Assembly: GCA_030062745.1 (NCBI GenBank)
Contig: CP099839.1
Coordinates: forward strand, 38,579,816-38,643,815
Source: Capitulum mitella
Taxonomy: Eukaryota > Arthropoda > Thecostraca > Pollicipedomorpha > Pollicipedidae
Length of the DNA stretch: 64,000 nucleotides
Direction: 5' to 3'
Below the pieces are notes generated by a model. That model worked only from the letters and a program-made list of their open reading frames with translations. It had not been told where the DNA came from and did no database searches. Position numbers and translations under genes: made by a program. Below, in pieces: positions 22,571-33,025 of the stretch. How positions within the stretch are numbered: the stretch's first letter is position 1; each line of letters opens with the position of its first letter.

Positions 22571-24440
22571 AAATACTTCTTACAATAAAAGGAATGGATG
22601 ACTTAATTAGATGTTCTTCACCAATTTTCAAAATATTTCTACAGCTGTCATTTTAACCAAAACTTTTGCATTCAAACAACTATTCAGTAAAGTAAAACCC
22701 ATGGCCTTGGAAAATGTAGTCAGCACACTATCTTACTTCCTTCCAAATGCATCTAACCTTCTGTCTCCAGCAGCTATCACCATGGCCATGGCATCTGCTA
22801 CATGGCTGTGACAGCTAAAATGGTTATCACATATGTTAAATCTCAGATTTTTACAGTTCCGAGAAAACCTGCATCAATCTAATGATCAAAAGCTTTCCTT
22901 CCTGACTGATGTAACAGTTGCTGGTTAGAACTGCACCTGGCAAGTAAAGAGAGTCTTCTAGAAAAAGATATGCACAATGCAGATTGTCCATATTATCTAT
23001 GCAGCAATGCTATATCAGGATTACAAGATGTCTACAGGCCAAAATTTCCATGCAAAATATTACTTTAATAAAACAGTATTTGATGCTTCTAGTATATTTT
23101 CAGACCCTGCTGCTGACAATATAACATGGAAAAGGTGATGAATCACAATCTAGAAAATATTTTGAGCACACAAAGCCTAACAAATGCAAGATATTATATG
23201 CAATAATGTTAATAAAATAGAACTAAGCATATTTCAACAGTATAAATTAATTAAATACCAAACAAAATCAGTTACTAAAAATGATAACAAAAGGGTCACA
23301 AAATACAGGGAATAAACTCTATCACTATGACACTGGCACATCCAAATTTTCCTTCAAATCCTGATTACAGAGGTCATGGGAACATCTCTTTTAGCAAACT
23401 GGACTGGATTTCCAAATCAAAACTGAAAAAGATTTCATGAGAAAATCCAGATTACCCATGAAATGAAAGCATGACAGCACTGTGCACCCCATTTGATTTG
23501 GTGTCATGTGAAGGGGAGCAAACGCCAAACTTAATTTCTTGTCTGGTGGCAACCTGTTGACAAAAAATGATGAAATGACACTACAACATTCTCAAATATC
23601 ACACAACACCAATCCCTCACAGCAACTCAGGCCATTCAGTAATCTACTACAGAATAGACTTCTGTATACCCTAAAGGAAAATGTCACACACATAACTGGG
23701 GTGAATGCAAGACCTCCTGAAGCAATCCAAACTTGGAGATCTTGAATGTAATCTGGATTTTGTGATAAGGGTTGTGGAAATGCCACCTGAAATCCTGATT
23801 TCCCTCCCAAAAGAAATATGACGTGTAATCCAATCCTGTCTTGGGAACAGGGCTATAAATATACTTTGAAAAGAAATGATGATACATGTGAGAAGTATAG
23901 GGAAAAAATGATCAGGAGAATTACATTAAAGTACAATAAATTACTAATCACTACTCTGAATGCTAACATCCATCCCTATATCTCACCAATGATGTGATTG
24001 ACCAGTTAAACAGGAATGACTGACATTGCAACCAATCTTGCAATAACTGGGATCTACAGAATGTCTCATGGGAGCAAGATATGCTACCAAACAGGACTGT
24101 TTCTGCAGAATCACTGCTTACAAGCAACAATGGGACAAAACAAAAAAGGCATAGGAAATTGCAATTGATGGCCATTTGGTCCATGACCTACACAACATTG
24201 TATTTCTGACCCTTCTTTTAAATACTGCTTATCATTCACAAACATTGGAAACTTGCTTTACTCCTTACTACTTTAAGTTGTATCTTGTAGCATTGGTGTA
24301 TATATAGGTGGTAAGTCAAATAAGAAAGATGGTGTGAAAATGTTCAACTGACTGGAGTACTCACTCCACATGCCAAAAGTTGTAGCATTATTTCAGATAC
24401 TGTAGAAGCCCTCAAGCTTTGTAATTTGTTCCTCATTACA
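22571..24440. other. CpG-depleted block, no gene assigned
   Basis: No supported gene. By eye I count only 3 CpG dinucleotides from 22321 to 24420; CpGs resume abruptly at 24445. A possible minus-strand exon with acceptor cataaccattttag-like sequence (boundary about 22817) would read CHSHVADAMAMVIAAG, but it has no partner. The block may be intron of a gene transcribed leftward. Confidence 0.4.
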
Positions 24441-24740
24441 CCTTGTTCCAAGCCTGTAACCGACCGAAGTGGCCACATCAAACAATGCCCAATGCTTAGT
24501 CATAATTTCAAAAACCCTGCTGATTTTCAAAAACTCACATGCCCTCGCGGCAATCTGCACGAACTGAGAAGAAACCGAATATCGCACTTGTCGATTCCGA
24601 GGTTTCCCGTCCGTCGCTCACATCACAGTTACTGGCCTCACAAATTCAAACACAAGATTCACACCCAGAGGGCTAGAGGGATGTTCCAAGGTAGCTTCAA
24701 GGACGTGTGCTCAGTCAAACCGTGATTCCGCATAGCCATC
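24441..24740. other. CpG-normal segment next to a CpG-poor block
   Basis: CpG dinucleotides become frequent here, in contrast to the 2.1 kb to the left. This is where a promoter or 5' non-coding exon of a leftward gene (possibly the RNF4-like gene) could lie. No TATA box or exon can be fixed from sequence alone. Confidence 0.25.
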
Positions 24741-24845
24741 AGCTGATAGACGTCGTTCGTTTCTTATCGATATAATTTTTCATACGGATTTCCCCATGTA
24801 GTGGTCATCTATTGCCCTATGCAAAACTTATATGAGACTCATGTA

Positions 24846-24849
<4 letters not shown>

Positions 24850-24905
<56 letters not shown>
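24850..24905. repeat. (TA)n microsatellite
   Basis: A nearly perfect TA dinucleotide run of about 56 bp. Confidence 0.95.
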
Positions 24906-24910
<5 letters not shown>

Positions 24911-25734
24911 CACATAACTCAATATATCATGTAAGTCAACTGAAATTCTGCTCTATACCACTGGCGTCGTTTTGTGTTTGGTATCATTTCAGGGCCCTAA
25001 GCCTATTAATGTAAATTCTAGGTTTATGAAGGCCCTACCAATGTAGCTGGCAAAGTGCGGACTTTAAAATTAGGACTATGGCACGTCTGGCAGTCGACAT
25101 ATAGGTGAAACTGAGCAAAATAAAATAGGATATTGATTTAGCATGTACTGCTGTCGGCGAAAACCCTGTGTACCCTGACATTTCTCGATAATTTAAACGA
25201 TCATGGCTTCACGTTGATAGCAATTTGCATATCACTGTTTCATGTTACAGACGCCGATTACTGGAAAAGCTTCGGTCCAAATCGAAGAACAACAAATTGT
25301 CCTCAGTGTTAAAAAAACATGAAGACTGAACATCTCAGATGAAGGTTACGATGGTGTCGAATTGGTATAAATTTTGGTATTAAAAGTTAATTCATTGAAC
25401 CAGAAATATGATATCGTTTACGAATTTATGGTGCTTTATTTTGCAAAGTTGGAAAATAAATCGACGTGTCTTAAGATAGTGGTATAGAATTCCATACCAG
25501 TGATTACCTTTCATGTTTGGAAAACTCTATGCCAAAGGTATACAAAATTACGCCCCTGGATTTCACGGAGGGATGACGTAATCTATTCAGTGATAGGCCC
25601 GTCAGAGGCGTGTATGTACCCATGCAGACGGCAGGGGACTTAATGGGCTGGAGCTCTTCGTAGTGCGACGAGGCCAGACGCGAGCCATTGGAGGAGGGAG
25701 GCAAGAGGCCATGGCTGTTTGAACCTGAGGACCT
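24906..25734. other. No gene seen
   Basis: AT-rich unassigned sequence with no splice-supported coding region or repeat partner. Confidence 0.4.
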
Positions 25735-25895
25735 TTACTCACCAAAAGTGAAAATATATCAAAGTTTTCTGAACTAAAAAATAACGTGACCAAAATTCAA
25801 AGAGTGTTCAGCGTTTTTTGGGAAGGTTTGGGGGTGGGGGAGGGATGAGGTTTGCCCTGGCCCCCTACTTGGCGAAATCCTGGCTGCGTCCCTAG
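25735..25895 (+). repeat. Short interspersed DNA element, copy near 25.8 kb
   Basis: Contains aaagttttctgaactaaaaa, then a ggtttgccctggccccct segment and cgaaatcctggctgcgtcc. The same modules in the same order lie at 53085-53262. The tcctggctgcgtcc end is typical of short invertebrate inverted-terminal-repeat elements. Confidence 0.6.
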
Positions 25896-26059
25896 AGAAG
25901 GTCCCTTCGCGCTGCACACGAAGGGGCTCCAGATTCGGGCTGGAAGGCGCTCCTCCGCTTGAGCCGGGTTTCCTGACTGCTCTGTACTGGGACTCCCCAA
26001 GCAAGGGCCATCATTATTAGCGGTCCTTTCTGCAACAAAAAGTTCCTTGCTGGCGAAGG

Positions 26060-27500
26060 GGTCCTATTGGGTTTTCGAGCAAAAGTTCGTATCGCAGAAG
26101 TTCGTCGGACTTAAGTTTGTCGGACTAAAGTTCATCGAGCAAAAGTTCGCCTTGCAGAAGTTCGTCGTGTAAAAGTTTGTTTAGGGCAAAAGTTCGTCTA
26201 GGACAAAAGTTCGTCGTGCAGAAGTTCGTCGTGAAGAGGTTCGTTTAGGCTTTCGTCTAGGACAAAAGCCCATTTAGTACAAAGGCTCGTTTAGGACAAA
26301 AGCTCGTATAAGACAAAAACTTGTGTGGGGCAAAAGCTCGTCTAGGACAAAAGTCCGTCATTTCGAATCACCAACATCACCACAGAAGATTGTCCAGAAC
26401 AAGAGTTCGTCAGTAACAAAAGTTCTTCTAGGACAAGTTCGTCTCGCTAATGTAAAAGGTTCGTACAGCAAAACGCTCGTATGGAAAATGTTCATAGGAA
26501 AACGTTCGTAAGGGAAAAAAATTCGTAAGTAAAAACGTTCGAAACCAAAGGGTAGTAAACTTTAAGGTTCGTATCGAAAAAGGTTCGTTTAAAAAAAGGA
26601 GCACACCTAGAATAATAACCTAACCTATCCTAACCTAACCTCTTTTTTAGACCGAACAAGTCCGATCGCACCCTTTATCGGCCTGTGGCCTCTAGTGTCC
26701 TATACCGCGTCTTTGGCTGAAACCCGGAGTGACTGCTTGCCCATACGAACCTTGTTCACGAACCTTTGGCTACGAGCATTTTCCCTTGCGAACCTTTTCC
26801 CTTACAAACCTTTTCCCCACGAACCTTTTCCATACAGACCTTTGCAGTTGAAACTTTTTGCGTCACAAACCTTTTCCGATACGAGCCTTTTACCATACGA
26901 ACCTTTTACCATCCGATCCTCGTGCACACGAACATTTGTCTACGAACCTTTTCCCATACGAACCCTTGACTTACGAACCTTGGTCCGGTTACCCACTCGC
27001 CTGTGACTCGGGCAGGTCAACACGGTGCACAGTGGCTAAAGTTGGATGTGAACGAGTTTGAATGGGACCAATTCCGGATCCGGTCATAGGTAATCAGGGC
27101 CTCGTTCACCAGCATGATTCCATTAACTGTCGTCTGACAGTTAGTATTTTTTTCTAGACATATATTGCCGTGCAGGACTTTCGTGCGAGATCCATATGAC
27201 ACGGATAGTCTTTTCTCCTGAACGAACTTTTGCCCTAGACAAACTTTTGTTCAAGCGAATTTCCGCCGGACCAACTTTTGTCCTGGACGAACTTTTGTCC
27301 TAGACGAACTTTTGTCCTGTACGAACTTTAGCGAGACGAACTTCTTTTCCTAGGAGAACGTTTGTCCTAGACGAACGTTGTCCATACGAACTTTCGGGAG
27401 ACGAAATTTTGCCCTCGACAAATTTTTGTCCGACGAACTTTTGGGCTTACGAACTATTACCAGACAAACTACTGTCCTACGAACTGGGGTCCGGCGAACT
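26060..27500. repeat. Large palindromic minisatellite
   Basis: The left arm first repeats aaaagttcgtctaggac (about 26060-26450), then ggaaaaggttcgtat-type units (about 26450-26590). The right arm repeats the reverse complements in mirror order: tacgaaccttttccc-type units (about 26756-26990), then gtcctagacgaacttttgtc-type units (about 27210-27500). A non-repeat interruption lies at about 27005-27205. The centre (26591-26755) carries a CCTAA-like tract. Units are about 17 bp and degenerate. Open frames here are repeat artefacts. Confidence 0.85.
26616..26641 (-). repeat. CCTAA (TTAGG)-like tract at the palindrome centre
   Basis: Reads aataacctaacctatcctaa and continues cctaacct. The minus strand is TTAGG-like, the usual arthropod telomere repeat, but there are only about five units. 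Confidence 0.6.
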
Positions 27501-27534
27501 TCTGCCCGGAAACCGTCCTGTTGGCATGTGACAG

Positions 27535-27703
27535 AGATACCATCTGGTCTGCAAAGAGGGGCCCTGCCGGGTTGCAGAGGGCCCCAACCGTTCTAAGAAG
27601 GGCCCGCCTACGGGCCTGTGGACATGTCAGGGTCCTCTGCAAGCCTGTAAAGGGGCCCTGTGTTGCCTGGCAGATGCCCCTTGTAGTCCTGTAGAGGGGT
27701 CCT
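27535..27703 (+). repeat. Degenerate minisatellite B, block 2
   Basis: Units like agcctgtaaaggggccctg recur up to the TTAA at 27704. The block resumes at 28895, so a TTAA element has split it. Confidence 0.8.
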
Positions 27704-27707
27704 TTAA

Positions 27708-28890
27708 CCCTATTCCCGGAGGGCTCGACGGTATGGTCGATTCCCGGCAGGGGGGGGGGCGGATTCGGCCCCCCCCCCTGAGATCTCGAGAACTACTTAT
27801 CCGATTTCATCGCAACAAACGGCAATCGATTTGCCGTGACGTGAGCTACATTTTTATAAACAGAAATTTTCAAAATTTTGAAATTTGTGGATACAGGGGG
27901 GCAAAAATGTCAAAATGGGGGGTACTTTTGGACTTCTTATAACTCCGTTGTTTATGGACCGATTTCGATGAAACTGGCATGAATCGAGAGATTATGGATA
28001 GGGCTTTTACCATGCATGGGCGTTCACAGGGTTTCAAAAATAGGGGGATTAGTTTTCTAATAACGGAATGAACAAAAGAGGCCAACACGCTTTTTTAGCT
28101 TCTGCTAGTCATGTTATGCTAAAGAAGTACAAATCTCATTACAATGTTTGTATAATGTTAGCATAGGCGGTGCCAGGGACATAAAAAAGGGGCAACTGTC
28201 ATGGTCACACGTTCTTCAGATCAACTTGTGACCTTTGACCTTAAATGACCTCCAGTGACCTTGGGGTCACCTGGAATGATGTCGTGTGCATTCAATATTA
28301 TCTTTAAACGTTTTTAATCGATTGAATTCACTCTATTCCAAAAAAATCATTTTTTGGCTTTTGCGATATAGGGTACGTGCACTGACATTTTAGGTCATAG
28401 CTCCGTGACCCGACCTAATATCAAACTGAAACTTGGTACACAAGTAGAGGGCACCTTCCTACGTCATGTGTATTCTGGGTTTGACATTTGAAAAAACGAC
28501 GCCGAAATTATTGCGAAAAAACAAATTTTGACTTTTGACCTTGACCTGACCTTGTAAAGTGACCTCAGATAAACAAAATTACATATGCACATTGCCCAAC
28601 TATTTAGCTATACATTCATATAAAGTTTTAAGTTCTATCTTAAAAACTCTGTTTTTGGCAGACATTTTCCTTTTACCCTCAACATGGCCAAAAATGACCT
28701 GAGGTGCCTCTCAAAAACGTTGCCTAAATCCGCCCCTGAGCAAAATAGAATTTCGAAATTTTGTCACGGCGCGTAGAAGGAATAGCTAGGAAAAGTGACC
28801 AAGTTTGGTGAAGCTGCATTAAAAAGCCTGGAATTGGCAAGCAAAAAACCCGAGGGGGGGCGGGTTCCGCCCCCCCTGCCGGGAATAGGG
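27708..28890. mobile_element. TTAA-flanked element, second family, with perfect TTAA duplication
   Basis: TTAA occurs at 27704-27707 and again at 28891-28894. The ends are CCCTATTCCCGG at the left and CCGGGAATAGGG at the right, an exact 12 bp inverted pair. The left end carries an extra 28 bp before CAGGGGGG. Inside each end a G-run/C-run hairpin is present (27749-27780 and 28853-28878). The interior has several TGACCT boxes (about 28228-28275 and 28530-28565) but no transposase frame. It splits a minisatellite, which shows that it inserted. The TTAA site and CCCTA-like ends fit piggyBac-type mobilisation in trans (inference). Confidence 0.85.
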
Positions 28891-28894
28891 TTAA

Positions 28895-29370
28895 AGAGGC
28901 TCCATGCCACTTTGTAAAAGGTTCCCTGCTTACCCATGATGATGGCCCCTGCTGGCCTGTAAAGAGCCTCCAAAGGACCTGTGGATGGTTCCTGCTGTCC
29001 TGTAACCTACTGTCTAGTAGCAGTAAGTTGCAGTGCATGCACAGCACCCTTTACAAGTTTGCTACATCTGCACGCTTGTAAAGGGTGACTGGTGAGCACA
29101 TACGGTGCCCGTGCTAACCTGTTATGGGCACGCTTACCGGGTCTTTAGATCAGCATCGGGAAACCTCTGCGGAGATGGGGGGACGTGATTTCTGCCTCGT
29201 TTCTTCCCATGCACCACCATAGGGTGATTGTTAAATGTTACCCAAAATTGGGGGGCAGCTGCCCCGCTGCCCCCGGTTCCTACGCTCCTGCTTTAGATGG
29301 CATCTTGCTGGCCTCTAAAGGGGCTCTCTGCTGCTGGCTCTGCAGGCCAACAGGATTTCCCGTTTGGCCC
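28895..29370 (+). repeat. Degenerate minisatellite B, block 3
   Basis: Units such as tggcctgtaaagagcctcc and gcttgtaaagggtgactgg continue the array interrupted at 27704. A fragment at about 29220-29290 with ggggggcagctgccc is a separate repeat piece like those at 13720 and 44630. Confidence 0.75.
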
Positions 29371-29376
29371 AGGCAT

Positions 29377-29668
29377 GTGGCCAGGATTTTCCTCATGGGG
29401 TGCCAAATGTCTAACTTTGTCATATACCAGTGGCATATGACAAAAAATTTTTAAGAAAAAGCAACAATTTTATGCAATTTGATTTTTGGATATACAACAG
29501 TTATATGCAATGCGAAGTCATATTTAATGCACAGGAAAAACAAATGAGGTTCACTTTTGCCGCATATATGATCAATTTTTCGTATTCCCGCGAAATAGCA
29601 AAATATCTAGTGCATACTGCTTGGCTTAGGGGACGTTTGGCCCCCATGCCCCCTGGATACGACCCTGC
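29377..29668 (+). mobile_element. Short DNA element (MITE-like), copy 1
   Basis: Starts tggccaggattttcctcatg and ends ggcccccatgccccctggat. The body has the box ccagtggcatatgacaaaa, tttatgcaa and taatgcacaggaaaaac, all repeated at 31676-31937. The ends are inverted repeats of the agccagg type. Confidence 0.75.
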
Positions 29669-29880
29669 ATTGGCCTGAGTAGGGAAACCTGCAAGAGCCT
29701 GCAAAAACTTTCTTTTGACCTATGAAGTACCCCTCTGCCGCCTTTCAGAGAGGCCTCTGGGAGCCTGTAAATGTGGCACTGTAGAGACCCCCGGAAAGTT
29801 GGACTGAAAAGGGTTCTTGCACATCTGTGAACGAACTTACGCAGCTGCGGCCAGTCAAGTGGCACAGGACGTCCTGTAAA
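29669..29880 (+). repeat. Degenerate minisatellite B, block 4
   Basis: Further units (gagcctgtaaatgtggcac and similar) resume after the MITE-like element, which therefore also inserted into this array. Confidence 0.7.
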
Positions 29881-29985
29881 TGTTACTTATAAATATTATA
29901 AATATATGGCCTTCACCTGGCAGTGCAAGGTCACTGTCCTCCTTAAGGGTATCCGCGTTTGGGGGCATTTGGAGATCATCGTAAT

Positions 29986-29987
<2 letters not shown>

Positions 29988-30038
<51 letters not shown>

Positions 30039-30050
30039 CATATATATATT
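29988..30050. repeat. (CA)n-(TA)n compound microsatellite
   Basis: A CA run of about 30 bp passes directly into a TA run. Confidence 0.95.
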
Positions 30051-30279
30051 TATGTATATTGTTAAAAGCGACAGCAATAATTGCTTTCACTTGCTTTCTT
30101 GCCACTTTTTTCGATGGAGCGAGCTGACGTCTTAAGACCGTTCGTTAATCGTGAAATCAGGGCCACAAAGACAGCTATTCTGACGATACACCTGTGTTTG
30201 AACAACTGTGTACATGACCATGCGTATGAAATATAAAAGTGCTTTCATTCTTCATATTTCTTTTATGTATGGATATATA

Positions 30280-30280
30280 A

Positions 30281-30326
<46 letters not shown>
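30280..30326. repeat. (TA)n microsatellite
   Basis: A TA dinucleotide run of about 44 bp. It accounts for a Tyr-Ile-repeat open frame on the minus strand. Confidence 0.95.
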
Positions 30327-30328
<2 letters not shown>

Positions 30329-31675
30329 CATGACCCTAACCGTAACCATAATCATATACATAAATATATATGAGGCCGGTTGCAGATATATGGCCATATA
30401 TATGGTCCTGGTGCGCCGCATAGTGCTAGACAGGATTCGAGAAACGGGATATCCGGCCTTCCAGAACCTCGTGACTGTGTGATCACGGGGTATCCGGGGG
30501 TTCAGACACTTTGAGGAGATGGGTCCTTTTGACATTTGAAAATGTTATTTGGTTTCCTAATCACGTTTTTCACGAGCATGTAGCAAACAAGGCCCTCAGT
30601 AGCAACGGAGAGCTTTTGCGTGTACCTTCTTCACTCGTTGACTTGGCACCGAGTGACTGCAGATTGAGACTGTCTCAACAAATGCAGCAAACTCATGATA
30701 TAATGCACTGGTATTGCCTTTTTTGCTTTGATAAAAGCAGTCAAGTCGTTTATTACAAACCCCACATTTCTCAAAACATTTCTCCAGCCCTGGTGCTGGA
30801 GCACCCACAAAAGGATAAAGAAAAAACTAGCCCATGCTCATGGGCAATCATGGGCATGGCATGGAAGGAAACACGGGTTCTTCCGCACGGATGGTCGGGG
30901 CCGTAACGCTGCAGGTTCGCCTCAAACATTTCATGCTTCGCCTCGGACCACGAATGCAAGGTGTAAATCCTGAGTCGGTGCGGATCCTGAATGTTCCGAA
31001 ACTAGGGCACGGGTATAGAAAAGGTAACTCAGAGAGTCCAGACTCCAAATTCTCTGTAAATGGAAAAACGTGAACATAAGAAGAGCAACGAAAGGGGACA
31101 CGCACCGCTGAGCCCCGTCGGGATCCGCGCCTTTATTAACCCCGCATCGCCTGGTGGACTGTCAGAGAGGGCGTCCCCTCTATTTTTCGTGAATAACTTC
31201 TGAACCGCTAGGGCCAGCCTAGGCAAATTCTCCGTACATATTCATCAAGTAATTTTGCATATTTTAACGCCAAAATCATTTCCATGCTAGGTGAGGTCAT
31301 GGAGATATGACGCGATATGTGAACCCTTGCATGTTTTCGCTTTTTCGGACCGTGGCACGAACATGCTTTGTTATTTTTGATAATATTCGCAAATATAACG
31401 CAAGGATTATTAGTCTTAGCATTACAGGCCAGGCTAGGTCACATGAATTGTGGCAATTGGACTGACTTGCATTGCTGGAACAGAATTGTTTGTCGCTGAC
31501 CTTCCCCATCGTTCCAGTCAGACAAGCAAATTTATATTTTCGTTAGGCTCATTGAATGCAACATAAGGTCATGTCAGGTCACGTCATAGGTTGATGTCAG
31601 AACGAAATGAAGTACAACATTGTTTGTGGAAGATCGTTCAGCAGCAGCAGAGAGCAGTTATTATTCCTAGCAGAC
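30327..31675. other. No gene seen
   Basis: Several overlapping open frames of up to 131 codons exist on both strands at 30511-31105, but none shows a family motif or supported splice sites. Unassigned. Confidence 0.4.
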
Positions 31676-31937
31676 ACGTAGCCAGGATTGTCATCAGGGG
31701 GGCCAAATGTCAAATTTTTTTCATATGCCACTGGCATATGACAAAATTTATAGGAAAAATGGCAATTTTATGCAAGTTACTTCATGTTTAATGCACAGAA
31801 AAACATATAATGTTTGCTTTTGCAACATATATATGATCACTATTCTGCATTCATGCGACATCGCCATATATCTAGTGAGGACCGCTTGGCTCAGGAGGGG
31901 AGGCCATGGCCCCCATGGCCCCCGTTGGCTACGTCCC
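31676..31937 (+). mobile_element. Short DNA element (MITE-like), copy 2
   Basis: Starts acgtagccaggattgtcatc and ends gttggctacgtccctgg, giving clear inverted ends around tagcca. It shares the body of copy 1 at 29377-29668, including ccactggcatatgacaaaa. Confidence 0.78.
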
Positions 31938-31970
31938 TGGTTCCTAGTCAGGAAAGGAGAATGGCTATAT

Positions 31971-32475
31971 TTTCTGACATGGTTCGACCTTAACGCGATA
32001 ACGAGCAGACAGAGCAGGTTTAATTATCTTGAGATGTCATTTCAGTTCTGCACTTCTGCACTAAGAATGTCAGTGAGTAATTACTGCTCTTTGGTAAGAA
32101 GCGCCTTGGCAGCCTTATCTGACCTGACCCAGAATGACCTTTACTGGATGAAAAGCAGGTGATACAAAACGGATCACCAGAAGGTTCTCTTTCGTCCTTT
32201 TTGCCACGTGGATCAGATGAAAATACTAATTTTTTCTGACCTGGCTTGACCTTAACCCGATAAAGGGCAGACAGAACAAATTTAATTATCACGAGATGTC
32301 ATTTCAGCTCTGTATCGGACGCAGTTCAGAAGCCCAGCGAGTGATTACTGCTCTTTGGCAGGAAGAGTAATGCAACTTTATCTGACCTGACCCAGAGTGA
32401 CCTTGACGGGATGAAAAGCAGATACTACAAAACGGTTCACCAGAAGGTTTCACTGTCATCCTTCTTGTCACGTGG
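31971..32475 (+). repeat. Tandem duplication of an about 260 bp unit
   Basis: Two head-to-tail units begin at about 31971 (ttctgacatggttcgacc) and about 32233 (ttctgacctggcttgacc). Both carry gagatgtcatttcag, tactgctctttgg, tatctgacctgaccc and ccagaaggtt in the same order. Units include several TGACCT boxes. Confidence 0.8.
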
Positions 32476-32539
32476 GTAAAAACGCCTGCGAGTAAATACC
32501 GATCTTTGTTTTGTGATACCCCATCCTTCTCTGCGTGAC

Positions 32540-32650
32540 ACATTGAATGATCGGCAGGGCTGATAAGTTGATTTCATGAGCCGTGCTGATAAGTCATTTA
32601 ATAAGATAAATTGAATTCATGAGCCGTGCTGATAAGTCATTTGCATGGTA
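32540..32650 (+). repeat. Short tandem repeat (about 50 bp unit)
   Basis: The string catgagccgtgctgataagt occurs twice, with a third partial copy (gcagggctgataagt). Confidence 0.7.
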
Positions 32651-33025
32651 CGGATGCATGAGGCTTAGAACACCGTTTTGGTTTTGTCCGTGATCAGCTT
32701 TTCTGCGATCCTTGGGGCGCTGCAAGGGATAGGATAACTTGACCTGGTGCTGGGTCGCAGCAGTTGATCTGCCGGCCTGGCCCACGGCTTCCGCCGGCCT
32801 TCTGGTCTTTTGCGTTGCCGCATCACGTGTAAAACCGGCTCGAATATTCGGGAAGGAATGTTGGGGCATCACTGAAGACCTGGGGGGGGGGGTAGCCTGC
32901 GCCCGGCAAACACGCGGCGCTGACGTGATTCACCATTGGGTCATTTAGGGGCTCGATCCTCCGTTACTTACTTAGCTGTGTTTAAAAATGAAAAAGTAGA
33001 ATAACCGCTTTAAACGTAACTTTAA

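Noticed and set aside
24850..24905. Open frames made of alternating Ile/Tyr over TA runs (also at 30280, 47741 and 54365)
   Set aside because: They are translations of TA microsatellites.
26616..26641. A true telomere
   Set aside because: Only about five degenerate CCTAA units lie in the middle of a palindrome, with ordinary sequence on both sides.
26695..27006. Phe/Thr/Pro-rich repeat protein frames
   Set aside because: They are translations of the 17 bp minisatellite and have no start context, splice sites or family match.
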